The position numbers were made by a program, and so were the translations under genes. From assembly GCF_041262585.1 (NCBI RefSeq), contig NZ_JBGCBZ010000016.1, positions 132,621 to 196,620 on the forward strand: a DNA stretch of 64,000 nt, read 5' to 3'. Shown in pieces: positions 35,258-43,168 of this stretch. Origin of the DNA: JAOEGB01 sp041262585 (GTDB taxonomy: Bacteria > Actinomycetota > Actinomycetes > Streptosporangiales > Streptosporangiaceae). Below the pieces are notes generated by a model. That model saw nothing but the letters and a program-made list of their open reading frames with translations, searched no databases and was not told where the DNA came from. Positions within the stretch are counted from its first letter, which is position 1. Every line of letters starts with the position of its first letter.

Positions 35258-35575
35258 CTACGAGGTCGACCGGGTCACCCATTCCAGGAACGTCGCCGAG
35301 CCCGCCGCCAGAGGCCACGCGGTGACCTCCGGGTTGTCCCACGGGTGCCGGTCGATCAGATGCGCCTCCAACTCGGGATACTTCGCGGCGGTGGTCTTCA
35401 GGAACACCTGCCACTCCTCGGCTTCCCCGAGTTCGCCCTTGTGCCAGAACACCGAGACGACCGGGCCGAGGACCTGCCCGCAGGCCGCGAGACGCCCCTC
35501 AACCGCCGACCGGACAAGGTTTATCGCTGCCTCGCGGCTGGCGGCCGTCGTGGACACCTGGAAGTAGTCAGTCAC
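35258..35575 (-). CDS. cutA: CutA1 divalent-ion tolerance protein
   Basis: A 105-residue protein that forms a trimer with a PII-like ferredoxin fold. The sequence YFQVSTTAASREAAINLVRSAVEGRLAACGQV has the family's start, including the AACGQV turn. The WHKGELGEAEEWQVFLKTT and HPWDNPEVTAWPL segments are diagnostic. The role in metal tolerance is historical; the biochemical function remains unclear. It lies alone, with the gene-scrap region on one side and groEL on the other. Confidence 0.9.
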   Translation of the reverse strand: MTDYFQVSTTAASREAAINLVRSAVEGRLAACGQVLGPVVSVFWHKGELGEAEEWQVFLKTTAAKYPELEAHLIDRHPWDNPEVTAWPLAAGSATFLEWVTRSTS

Positions 35576-35661
35576 GCCGCAGACCCTACGACAGCCAAAC
35601 GCCCCGCCGGCGAGATGACCGGCGGGAGGGAGCTCGTGCTCATCCTCTCACCACGCTGAAA

Positions 35662-35694
35662 AGAAAGAGCCGGCCCCGTGACCGGGGGCCGGCT
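35662..35694 (-). terminator. Rho-independent terminator of groEL
   Basis: Read on the minus strand, a perfect 10-base stem AGCCGGCCCC / GGGGCCGGCT with a 7-base loop (stem 35668-35694) is followed by CTTTCTTTT, a real T-rich tail. This is the best classical terminator in the window and lies 27 bases after the groEL stop. Confidence 0.85.
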
Positions 35695-35720
35695 TCTTCT
35701 CGTAACCGTGCTTCGAGGAC

Positions 35721-37346
35721 CTAGAAGTCCATGTCGCCGCCGCCGGGCATGGCGGGAGCGGCCGGGTTCTTCTCGGGCTTCTCGGCGATGACGGCCTCGG
35801 TCGTGAGGAACAGGGCCGCGATGGAGGCGGCGTTCTGCAGCGCGGAGCGCGTCACCTTGGCCGGGTCGATGATGCCCGACTCGAACATGTTGACGTACTC
35901 GCCGGTGGCGGCGTTGAGGCCCTCACCCGCGGGCAGGTTGCGCACCTTCTCCACCACGACGCCGCCCTCGAGGCCGGCGTTGACGGCGATCTGCTTCAGC
36001 GGCTCCTCGAGCGCCTTACGGACGATCGCGACACCGGTGGCCTCGTCGCCGTTGACCTCGAGCTTGTCGAACGCGTTGGCGGCGGCCTGCAGCAGGGCCA
36101 CGCCACCACCGGGGACGATGCCCTCCTCGACGGCGGCCTTCGCGTTGCGGACCGCGTCCTCGATGCGGTGCTTGCGCTCCTTCAGCTCGACCTCGGTCGC
36201 CGCGCCGGCCTTGATGACGGCGACGCCGCCGGCCAGCTTGGCGAGACGCTCCTGGAGCTTCTCGCGGTCGTAGTCGGAGTCGGTGTTGTCGATCTCGGCG
36301 CGGATCTGGTTGACCCGGCCGGAGATCTGCTCGGCGTCACCGGCGCCGTCGACGATGGTGGTCTCGTCCTTGGTCACGACGACCTTGCGGGCGCGGCCCA
36401 GCAGGTCGAGCGACGCGTTCTCCAGCTTGAGGCCCAGCTCCTCGCTGATGACCTGGCCGCCGGTGAGGACGGCGATGTCGCCGAGCATGGCCTTGCGGCG
36501 GTCGCCGAAGCCCGGGGCCTTGACGGCCACGGAGCGGAACAGGCCGCGGATCTTGTTGACGACCAGGGTGGCCAGGGCCTCGCCCTCGACGTCCTCGGCG
36601 ATGATCAGCAGCGGCTTGCCGGCCTGCACGACCTTGTCGAGCAGCGGCAGCAGGTCCTTGTTGGCCGAGATCTTCGAGTTGGCGATGAGGATGTAGGGGT
36701 CCTCGAGGACGGCCTCCATGCGCTCGGGGTCCGTCACGAAGTACATCGAGATCAGGCCCTTGTCGAAGCGCATGCCCTCGGTGAGCTCAAGCTCCAGGCC
36801 GAAGGTGTTGCTCTCCTCGACGGTGATGACGCCTTCCTTGCCGACCTTGTCCATCGCCTCGGCGATCATCTCGCCGATCTGCGGGTCGCCGGCCGAGATG
36901 GAGGCGGTGGAGGCGATCTGCGCCTTCGTCTCCACGTCCTTGGCGAGCTTGGACAGCTCCTCGCTGACGCGCTCGACGGCGGCCTCGATGCCCCTCTTCA
37001 GGGACATCGGGTTGGCCCCGGCGGCGACGTTGCGGAGACCCTCGCGTACCAGCGCCTGGGCGAGCACGGTGGCCGTGGTGGTGCCGTCACCGGCGACGTC
37101 GTCGGTCTTCTTGGCGACTTCCTTGACGAGCTCGGCCCCGATCTTCTCCCACGGGTCCTCGAGCTCGATCTCCTTGGCGATGGAGACGCCGTCGTTGGTG
37201 ATGGTGGGGGCGCCCCACTTCTTCTCCAGCACGACGTTGCGGCCCTTGGGACCGAGGGTGACCTTCACGGCGTCGGCGAGCTGGTTCATACCGCGCTCGA
37301 GACCGCGCCGGGCGTCCTCGTCAAACGCGATCATCTTGGCTGCCAT
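35721..37346 (-). CDS. groEL: Chaperonin GroEL (60 kDa)
   Basis: A 541-residue chaperonin. The start AKMIAFDEDARRGLERGMNQLADAV, the ATP-binding GDGTTTATVLAQ (about residues 86-97) and the C-terminal PGGGDMDF are those of actinobacterial GroEL. No groES gene lies upstream, so this is the stand-alone paralogue; a groES-groEL pair is expected elsewhere. The C-terminus has only one short Gly-rich segment and neither a GGM repeat nor a His-rich tail. It is controlled by two CIRCE operators upstream and ends in a strong terminator. Folding of cytoplasmic proteins, essential in at least one copy. Confidence 0.97.
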   Translation of the reverse strand: MAAKMIAFDEDARRGLERGMNQLADAVKVTLGPKGRNVVLEKKWGAPTITNDGVSIAKEIELEDPWEKIGAELVKEVAKKTDDVAGDGTTTATVLAQALVREGLRNVAAGANPMSLKRGIEAAVERVSEELSKLAKDVETKAQIASTASISAGDPQIGEMIAEAMDKVGKEGVITVEESNTFGLELELTEGMRFDKGLISMYFVTDPERMEAVLEDPYILIANSKISANKDLLPLLDKVVQAGKPLLIIAEDVEGEALATLVVNKIRGLFRSVAVKAPGFGDRRKAMLGDIAVLTGGQVISEELGLKLENASLDLLGRARKVVVTKDETTIVDGAGDAEQISGRVNQIRAEIDNTDSDYDREKLQERLAKLAGGVAVIKAGAATEVELKERKHRIEDAVRNAKAAVEEGIVPGGGVALLQAAANAFDKLEVNGDEATGVAIVRKALEEPLKQIAVNAGLEGGVVVEKVRNLPAGEGLNAATGEYVNMFESGIIDPAKVTRSALQNAASIAALFLTTEAVIAEKPEKNPAAPAMPGGGDMDF

Positions 37347-37450
37347 AAGGCTAGACCTCCCAGTAGCAGGGTGGCTTCAGCGGACCGAGCCGACGCCCGC
37401 GACGGCAAGGGCCCGCTTCCTTCGCCGGCCCCATCGCCTCGATCCGGTTG

Positions 37451-37477
37451 TTGTCACTCTCTACCCGAGAGTGCCAA
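37451..37477. promoter_or_regulatory. CIRCE operator 1 (HrcA)
   Basis: TTGTCACTC (37451-37459), nine bases, GAGTGCCAA (37469-37477). The CIRCE consensus is TTAGCACTC-N9-GAGTGCTAA, so each arm differs at one or two positions while the spacing is exact. It lies in the groEL upstream region and should bind the HrcA heat-shock repressor. Confidence 0.85.
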
Positions 37478-37485
37478 ACAAGTAT

Positions 37486-37512
37486 CTAGCACTCTACCCC
37501 TGCGAGTGCAAG
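37486..37512. promoter_or_regulatory. CIRCE operator 2 (HrcA)
   Basis: CTAGCACTC (37486-37494), nine bases, GAGTGCAAG (37504-37512), again with exact 9-base spacing and near-consensus arms. Together with the first copy, eight bases away, it makes a double operator for groEL. Two sites usually mean tighter repression at normal temperature. Confidence 0.88.
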
Positions 37513-37560
37513 CGGAAGCCATGCTGACCAGCTTGTACGGGTAAGTCCGCCCACGTCGAA

Positions 37561-37588
37561 GGCCCGGTTCGGGGGAGCGAACCGGGCC
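37561..37588 (-). terminator. Hairpin terminator after cspA
   Basis: GGCCCGGTTCG (37561-37571) and CGAACCGGGCC (37578-37588) form a perfect 11-base stem with a 6-base loop, 23 bases past the cspA stop on the minus strand. There is no T run. It also shields the groEL promoter region from read-through. Confidence 0.75.
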
Positions 37589-37611
37589 TCCGTGGTTGTC
37601 CTGGGACGGGA

Positions 37612-37812
37612 TCAGACGGTCCGGACGCCTTCCGCCTGCGGGCCCTTCTGACCCTGCGTGATGTCGAACTCCACTCGCTGGCCCTGCTCGAGAGCCTTGT
37701 AACCGTCCATCATGATTGCCGAGTAATGGACGAACACGTCCTTACCACCGTCTACCGCGATGAAGCCGTAGCCCTTGTCCGCGTTAAACCATTTGACGGT
37801 GCCCTGCGCCAC
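37612..37812 (-). CDS. cspA: Cold-shock protein CspA (short form)
   Basis: A 66-residue single-domain protein: AQGTVKWFNADKGYGFI (RNP1 KGYGFI), DVFVHYSAI (RNP2) and the end EGVRTV. The GTG at 37812 is the true start, since the family begins here and AGAGGAG lies upstream; the open frame continues upstream into the leader and is not coding. It is an RNA chaperone in the cytoplasm. A promoter some 150 bases upstream gives it a long untranslated leader of about 140 bases, as in other cspA genes. Confidence 0.95.
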   Translation of the reverse strand: MAQGTVKWFNADKGYGFIAVDGGKDVFVHYSAIMMDGYKALEQGQRVEFDITQGQKGPQAEGVRTV

Positions 37813-37960
37813 TTTCCGACTCCTCTTACTGGGCTGGGGACCACACCCAAGAAGCCCCCGGTTTCGTCGATCGTCTTCGACCATACCTGTGTCAAGGCGT
37901 AGAACAACAGAGTCAAAGCGCAAACTGCTCCATCACGTTCGCTCAAAGCAGGATCGGCGA

Positions 37961-37989
37961 ATATTCAGTTAAGGAGTAGATAGTTGATA
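37961..37989 (-). promoter_or_regulatory. Probable cspA promoter with long leader
   Basis: On the minus strand TATCAA (37984-37989), 17 bases, GAATAT (37961-37966), in a rare AT-rich patch. The start of transcription would be near 37953, giving a leader of about 140 bases before the GTG. The element TGAATATT recurs before the SAM riboswitch of the thrC-like gene (39794-39801). Confidence 0.5.
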
Positions 37990-38068
37990 ATTGCACTATA
38001 TGCTATAGCACCGATTAACTTCGGCAATGATAGAACCGCATGTCAGGTGCTCGCGGGCTTGCCGCCGC

Positions 38069-38344
38069 TCAGCCGCCGGCGACGGCGGGGATGACGGAGA
38101 CCTGGACTCCGTCGGGCGTCGCGGTGTCGAGCCCCTCGGCGAAACGGACATCCTCTTCCCCGACATACACGTTGACAAAACGACGGATCTTGCCCGTTTC
38201 ATCCAGGATCCGGGCGCCGATGCCGGGGTAGTCCGCGTCCAGCTTCTGCAGGACCTCGCGGAGCGTTCCGCCCTCTCCGGATACCTCTGCGGCTCCGTTG
38301 GTGTATGTCCGCAAAATCGTCGGAATCCGCACTGAAACGCTCAT
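38069..38344 (-). CDS. CysO/MoaD-like sulfur carrier protein
   Basis: A 91-residue ubiquitin-fold protein ending in Gly-Gly, which is activated by adenylation and loaded with sulfur as a thiocarboxylate. The sequence MSVSVRIPTILRTYTNGAAEV, RFVNVYVGEEDVRFAEGL and the end IPAVAGG follow mycobacterial CysO closely by memory. In M. tuberculosis CysO gives its sulfur to CysM for cysteine synthesis. Here the partner gene is a threonine-synthase-like enzyme 45 bases upstream, behind a SAM-I riboswitch. This points to sulfur delivery for homocysteine synthesis. No cysM or JAMM-protease gene lies beside it. Confidence 0.88.
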   Translation of the reverse strand: MSVSVRIPTILRTYTNGAAEVSGEGGTLREVLQKLDADYPGIGARILDETGKIRRFVNVYVGEEDVRFAEGLDTATPDGVQVSVIPAVAGG

Positions 38345-38389
38345 CTATCGCTCGCTTTCGTTGCTTGGGTTGGGCTTTGGATAACGCGT

Positions 38390-39640
38390 TCAGTTGGCGA
38401 AAGCCGTACGGAATGCGTCGAGGGAAGGGCGGATGACGGCGGTGGGCCGCGCCTCGGCGGCGACCGCGTCCAGGGTCTTGAGCCCGTCCCCGGTGTTGAG
38501 CACGACGGTCTCCGCCTCGGGGTCCAGCGTGCCGTTGCGGACCAGCTTGCGCAGCACGCCGACGGTCACGCCGCCGGCGGTCTCGGCGAAGATGCCCTCG
38601 GTGCGGGCCAGCAGGTGGATGGCCTCGACGATCTCGCGGTCGTCGACGTCCTCCACCGCGCCGCCCGTGCGCCGGGCGATGTCCAGCACGTACGGCCCGT
38701 CCGCCGGGTTGCCGATGGCGAGGGACTTGGCGATGGTGTCCGGCCGGACCGGCTGGACGACGTCGAGCCCCGCCTTGTACGCGGCCGAGACAGGCGAGCA
38801 GCCCTCGGCCTGCGCGCCGAACACGCGGTACGGCTTGTCCTCGACGAGGCCGAGCTTGATCAGTTCGCGGAAGCCCTTGTCCACCTTGGTGAGCTGGGAG
38901 CCGGAGGCGATGGGGATGACGATCTGGTCGGGGATGCGCCAGCCGAGCTGCTCGGCGATCTCGTACGCCAGGGTCTTGGACCCCTCCGCGTAGTAGGGCC
39001 GGAGGTTGACGTTGACGAAGCCCCACTTCTCGCCCAGCTCGTCGCCGATCAGCTCGGAGCAGAAGCGGTTGACCTCGTCGTAGGTGCCCTCGATGCCGAC
39101 CAGGCGCCCGCCGTACACCGAGGCCATGGTGATCTTGGCCTCTTCGAGGTTCGACGGGATGAACATGCAGGAGTCGAGCCCGGCGCGGGCGGCCGCGGCG
39201 CCGACCGCTCCGGCGAGGTTGCCCGTGGAGGAGCAGGAGAGCGTGTGGAAGCCGAAGGTCCTGGCCGCCTCCAGGGCGATGGCGACGACCCGGTCCTTGA
39301 AGGAGTGGGTGGGGTTGCCGGAGTCGTCCTTGACGTACAGCGAGCGGAGGCCCAGCTCGCCGGCCAGGTTGCCGGCCTTGACGAGCTTGGTCCAGCCCGG
39401 CTGGAGGTTGGGCTTGGAGGCGACGTTCGCGGGAACGGGCAGCAACGACCGATAGCGCCAGATGTTGGCCGGTCCCGACTCGATCTGCTCCCGCCGGACC
39501 TCGCCGAACTCGTATGCCACCTCAAGTGGCCCGAAACACTCGATACAGGCGAAGCTGGGGCCGAGGTCGTAGACGGTGCCGCATTCCCGGCACGACAGAC
39601 CGGTGGCGGGGCCGAACTCGTGAGCAGTGGTGAGCGCCAT
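38390..39640 (-). CDS. thrC: Threonine-synthase-family PLP enzyme (candidate O-phosphohomoserine-dependent homocysteine synthase)
   Basis: A 416-residue fold-type II PLP enzyme. An N-terminal zinc-ribbon-like part has Cys17, Cys20, Cys32 and Cys35 (CREC ... CIEC). The PLP lysine is Lys115 in THSFKDR, the phosphate-binding loop SSTGNLAGAV follows, and the late segment is VVLNTGDGLKT. By family it is threonine synthase, which turns O-phosphohomoserine into threonine. Context argues for another reaction: its leader is a SAM-I riboswitch, the next gene encodes a CysO-like sulfur carrier, and no hom or thrB is near. A sulfhydrylase that makes homocysteine from O-phosphohomoserine fits all three. 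The ATG at 39640 is chosen because the riboswitch fills the upstream part of the open frame. Confidence 0.85.
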   Translation of the reverse strand: MALTTAHEFGPATGLSCRECGTVYDLGPSFACIECFGPLEVAYEFGEVRREQIESGPANIWRYRSLLPVPANVASKPNLQPGWTKLVKAGNLAGELGLRSLYVKDDSGNPTHSFKDRVVAIALEAARTFGFHTLSCSSTGNLAGAVGAAAARAGLDSCMFIPSNLEEAKITMASVYGGRLVGIEGTYDEVNRFCSELIGDELGEKWGFVNVNLRPYYAEGSKTLAYEIAEQLGWRIPDQIVIPIASGSQLTKVDKGFRELIKLGLVEDKPYRVFGAQAEGCSPVSAAYKAGLDVVQPVRPDTIAKSLAIGNPADGPYVLDIARRTGGAVEDVDDREIVEAIHLLARTEGIFAETAGGVTVGVLRKLVRNGTLDPEAETVVLNTGDGLKTLDAVAAEARPTAVIRPSLDAFRTAFAN

Positions 39641-39655
39641 GAAGCGAGGCCTTTC

Positions 39656-39792
39656 CCTCATCTTCGCTCGCGACCACCCTGGCCACGAGCCGGAATTGGC
39701 ACCTGTCCCGGCCGGCCTCGTGGTCACGAGTTCGGACACCGGGAGGGTTGCCGGGGCTTCGTAGGGCCGGTCCCTCCACCCCTCTGGATGAG
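39656..39792 (-). promoter_or_regulatory. SAM-I (S-box) riboswitch
   Basis: On the minus strand the leader carries the SAM-I core: P1 5' strand CTCATC (39787-39792), CAGAGGGGTGGAGGGACCGG, GCCC, then AAGCCCCGGCAACC (P2 and SAM site), later GGTGCCAATTCCGGC (P3/P4 region), and the P1 3' strand GATGAG (39657-39662). All these pieces are in order and spaced as in the family. It ends 16 bases before the thrC-like ATG, so it probably acts on translation or by early termination when SAM is plentiful. An AATATT element ahead of it is the likely -10. Confidence 0.93.
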
Positions 39793-39897
39793 CAATATTC
39801 AGTTGTCTCCCGCATTAAGCGGGTCCCTAGCACTGTACCGTGCCGTCCCGCTTGTCCGTTCCGGTGTCTCACATGGCGAGACGAAACGTATCGCGCC

Positions 39898-40482
39898 TCA
39901 GCCGTACGCCTCGCCGAGAGCGATCTGGACGTACTTCCTGGCCTGGTGGATGCGCGACTTGGCGGTGCCGAGAGGGATGCCGAGCTGGTCGGCGACCTCG
40001 GCGTAGTCGAGCTGGCAGATGTCGCGCAGCACCAGCGCCTGCGCGAGGTCGGGCTTGTCGGCCTCCAGCGCCTCCATCGCGTCGAGCAGGTCGAGCCGCG
40101 ACCCCGCGATGACGCTGACCCGGCGGGGGTCGGGGCGCTGGTCGGGCAGCTCCTCCGCCTGCTCCGAGGCCCGCCGCTTCAGCGAACGGTAGGTCGTTCG
40201 GGCGCAGTTGACGGTCACGATGTGCAGCCAGGTGCTGAACTTGGCGCGGCCCTCGAACCTGCCGATGTTGCGCGCGACCGCCAGCAGGGTGTCCTGCGAC
40301 GCCTCCTCCGCGTCCTGCCGGTACGGCAGGAGCCGCTCGCAGTGACGGAGCACGTCGGGCTCGATCCGGCGGAGCAGCTCGCCGAGCGCCCGGTGATCGC
40401 CCTGGGCGGCCGATCGGGCCAGTTCCTCGGTCGTCTCGTCCAGTGCCATGTCGAACCAAGCCCTTCCGCGATTGCCTGACAT
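39898..40482 (-). CDS. ECF-type RNA polymerase sigma factor
   Basis: A protein of 183-194 residues with sigma region 2 (DAEEASQDTLLAVARNIGRFEGRAKFSTWLHIVTVNCART, quoted in pieces around the FSTWL motif) and region 4 (LDYAEVADQLGIPLGTAKSRIHQARKYVQ). It is close in form to SigE/SigH-like or sigma-70 family ECF factors. Two starts are possible: ATG 40482 (MSGNRGRAWF) or ATG 40449 (MALDETTEEL); GGAAGGG lies 14 bases before the second. No anti-sigma gene with a zinc motif or membrane helix follows. It is divergent from otsA, 37 bases apart. Confidence 0.88.
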   Translation of the reverse strand: MSGNRGRAWFDMALDETTEELARSAAQGDHRALGELLRRIEPDVLRHCERLLPYRQDAEEASQDTLLAVARNIGRFEGRAKFSTWLHIVTVNCARTTYRSLKRRASEQAEELPDQRPDPRRVSVIAGSRLDLLDAMEALEADKPDLAQALVLRDICQLDYAEVADQLGIPLGTAKSRIHQARKYVQIALGEAYG

Positions 40483-40519
40483 CCTATTGATGGCTCCCCG
40501 GTTTGATTAACTTTCCTGC

Positions 40520-41950
40520 ATGCGCGCCCACTCAGTCCTGATCGCGTCCAACCGGGGTCCGGTGGCCTTCACACTGGCGGACGACGGTGCGCTGAACATG
40601 CGCAGGGGCGGCGGCGGCCTGGTCTCGGGGCTGTCCGAGGTCGCCAGGAGCACGGACGTGCTCTGGGTCTGCGCCGCCCTGTCCGACGGCGACCGCGGCG
40701 CCGTACGGCTGTCGCCCGGAGGACGGCTCGACGAGGCGGGATACGACACGGGACCGGTCCGGATGCTGGACATCCCTCCGGCGATCTTCCACCGGGCCTA
40801 CAACGCGGTGGCCAACTCGACCCTGTGGTTCGTCAACCACCTGCTCTACAACACGCCGATGACGCCGCAGTTCGACACCCGGTTCCGGCGGGAGTGGGCG
40901 TCCTACCGGGACTACAACGGGGCGTTCGCGCTCGCGCTGGCCGAGGAGGCCGCGCACGGGGCCAGGGTGATGGTCCAGGACTACCACCTGACGCTCACGC
41001 CCGCGATGCTCCGGGTCGAGCGGCCCGACCTGCGGATCGCCCACTTCTCCCACACGCCCTGGGCCCCGCCGGAGTACTTCTCGCTGCTCCCCGACGACGT
41101 GGCCGCCGAGGTCCTGTCGGGCATCCTCGGGGCCGACCACGCCGGGTTCCTCACCGCCCGCTGGGCCGCCGCCTTCATGGACTGCTGCGAGGCCTTCCTG
41201 GGAGCCCGGGTCGACCGCGAGAGCCGTACGGTCACCTATGAGGACAGGACGACCCGGATCGGGGTCCACGCGCTCGGCGTGAACGGCGAGGAACTGCTGG
41301 CGCGGGCGGCGGAGCCGGACGTCGAGTCGCACATGACGGCCCTCAGGGCGCTCGTCGGCGACCGCAGGCTGATCGTCCGCATCGACCGCACGGAGCTGTC
41401 CAAGAACATCGTCCGCGGGCTGACGGCCTACCGGGAGTTCCTGGCCGGGCATCCCGAGTGGCACGGCCGGGTGGTCCACCTGGCCTTCGCCTACCCGTCC
41501 CGGCACGACTTGCCCGAATACCGCGAGTACACCGCCGCCGTGCAGCGGTGTGCCAAGGAGATCGAGGACGAGTACGCCACGGAGGACTGGGATCCGCTGA
41601 TCCTCAACGTCCACGACGACTATCCGCGGTCGCTGGCGGCCTACCGGCTGGCCGACGTGCTGCTGGTCAACCCCATCCGCGACGGGATGAACCTGGTCGC
41701 CAAGGAGGGGCCCATCCTCTCCCGGCGCTGCGCGCTGGTGCTGTCCCGGGAGGCGGGCGCGGCGGCGGAGCTGGGGGCCGACTCGCTGCTGGTCAACCCG
41801 TACGACGTGTCCGGCACGGCCATCGCCCTGCACGAGGCGCTGACGATGCCCGAGGAGGAGCGGAGTGAGCGGTGCGCCCGGCTTCGGCGGGCGGCCACGG
41901 CGCTGCCGCCTCAGCGGTGGTTCGAGGACCAACTCGCCGCGCTCCTGTAA
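40520..41950 (+). CDS. otsA: Trehalose-6-phosphate synthase (GT20)
   Basis: A 476-residue glycosyltransferase that joins UDP- or GDP-glucose with glucose-6-phosphate. The N-terminal ASNRGPVAF loop, the glucose-phosphate site in VQDYHLTLTP, HTPWAPPEYFSLLP, and the donor-site residues in RIDRTELSKNIVRGLTAYREF and NPIRDGMNLVAKE are all in place. Length is normal. The phosphatase otsB lies 1.8 kb downstream on the opposite strand, with an MFS gene and a secreted protein between, so the trehalose pathway is complete but not in one operon. Confidence 0.95.
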   Translation: MRAHSVLIASNRGPVAFTLADDGALNMRRGGGGLVSGLSEVARSTDVLWVCAALSDGDRGAVRLSPGGRLDEAGYDTGPVRMLDIPPAIFHRAYNAVANSTLWFVNHLLYNTPMTPQFDTRFRREWASYRDYNGAFALALAEEAAHGARVMVQDYHLTLTPAMLRVERPDLRIAHFSHTPWAPPEYFSLLPDDVAAEVLSGILGADHAGFLTARWAAAFMDCCEAFLGARVDRESRTVTYEDRTTRIGVHALGVNGEELLARAAEPDVESHMTALRALVGDRRLIVRIDRTELSKNIVRGLTAYREFLAGHPEWHGRVVHLAFAYPSRHDLPEYREYTAAVQRCAKEIEDEYATEDWDPLILNVHDDYPRSLAAYRLADVLLVNPIRDGMNLVAKEGPILSRRCALVLSREAGAAAELGADSLLVNPYDVSGTAIALHEALTMPEEERSERCARLRRAATALPPQRWFEDQLAALL

Positions 41951-41983
41951 GGACGAAATGCTACCCTTTGTCGAAATTTGGTA

Positions 41984-43168
41984 ATGCACACAGGGGGCTC
42001 GGTGGGCTCGACCAGGACCGTCCAGTCCACGCGGCTCACCAGAGACCGGCCCACCTGGCTCATCTATCTCCAGCTCGCCACCTTTGCGACGTATCTGTAC
42101 GGCCTGTCCGCCGCCCTTCCCACGCTCCGGGCCGAGCTCGGCCTCTCGCAGGCGGTCGCCGGGCTGCACGGCACCGCCATGGCGGCCGGCGGCATCGCCG
42201 GCGGCCTGATCCTCTCCGCGCTCACGGCCCGGTTCGGCCGGCGGGTCACGGTCTGGGCCGGGCTCGCCGGCATGGACGCCGGCATCCTCATCGTCGCCCT
42301 GGGCCACTCGCTGCCGTTGACGCTGCTCGGCTACACCCTCGCGGGCGGATGCAGCTCAATCGCGCTCTACGCGGCCATGGCCGTGCTGAACGACCATCAC
42401 GGCCCCGCCGGAGCCGCCGCCCTCAGCGAGGCCAACGCGGTGGGCGTGACCGCGGGCATCGCCGCGTCCTACGCGTTCAGCCTGCTGGCCGATTCGGCTC
42501 TCGGCTGGCGGTCCGCCCTCTACATCCCGGTGATCGCCACGACGCTGCTGGCCCTGACCATGGGCCGGGTCTGGGTCCCGCCCATCGTCCTCCAGCCCGC
42601 GGCCGACGTCCCGAGAGCCCGGTACGGCTGGCGCTTCCACATCGCCGGGGCCGTGCTGCTGTGCTGCGTGGCGGTGGAGTTCTCGTTCAACCTGTGGGGC
42701 GCCGAGCTGTTCGCGCAGCAGACGGGCCTAACGGCGGCGGCCGCCGCCAAGGGGCTCACCGCGATGCTGGCGGGCATGGCCGCCGGCCGGTTCGGCGGCG
42801 CCCGGCTCGCGCTCCGGTTCGCGTCTTCGACCGTGCTGCTCGGCGGGCTGACGGTGGCCCTGGCGGGCTGGGCGCTGTTCTGGACGAGCGGCTCGCAGCC
42901 GATGGGCTACGCCGGGCTCGCGCTCAGCGGCCTCGGCATCTCCGTCCTGTTCCCGCTCGCGCTGGCGAGGATCATCGACTCGTCGAACGGCAGGCCGGAC
43001 CAGGCGTCGGCCACGGCGTCGATCTGGGCGAGCGTGGGTGCGGGCAGCGGGCCGTTCGTCCTCGGCGCCCTCGGCGACGGCTTCGGCACCCACACGGCGT
43101 TCCTGCTCGCGCCCGCGCTGATCGGCCTCGCCATCGGGGGGATTCTCAGCTCCAGGTCGCGTTCTTGA
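41984..43168 (+). CDS. MFS transporter
   Basis: A protein of about 394 residues with 12 membrane helices (from WLIYLQLATFATYLYGLSAALPTL to the end, with loop 2-3 ALTARFGRRV). The sugar- or drug-transporter subgroup cannot be told. Starts possible: ATG 41984, or GTG 42002 with AGGGGG four bases upstream, which gives a better ribosome site. It lies 33 bases downstream of otsA and may be cotranscribed. The last 23 bases overlap the end of the convergent secreted-protein gene. Confidence 0.82.
   Translation: MHTGGSVGSTRTVQSTRLTRDRPTWLIYLQLATFATYLYGLSAALPTLRAELGLSQAVAGLHGTAMAAGGIAGGLILSALTARFGRRVTVWAGLAGMDAGILIVALGHSLPLTLLGYTLAGGCSSIALYAAMAVLNDHHGPAGAAALSEANAVGVTAGIAASYAFSLLADSALGWRSALYIPVIATTLLALTMGRVWVPPIVLQPAADVPRARYGWRFHIAGAVLLCCVAVEFSFNLWGAELFAQQTGLTAAAAAKGLTAMLAGMAAGRFGGARLALRFASSTVLLGGLTVALAGWALFWTSGSQPMGYAGLALSGLGISVLFPLALARIIDSSNGRPDQASATASIWASVGAGSGPFVLGALGDGFGTHTAFLLAPALIGLAIGGILSSRSRS

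Noticed and set aside
37813..37923. A longer CspA protein starting at 37923
   Set aside because: The 37 extra residues are unlike the family, and AGAGGAG supports the GTG at 37812.
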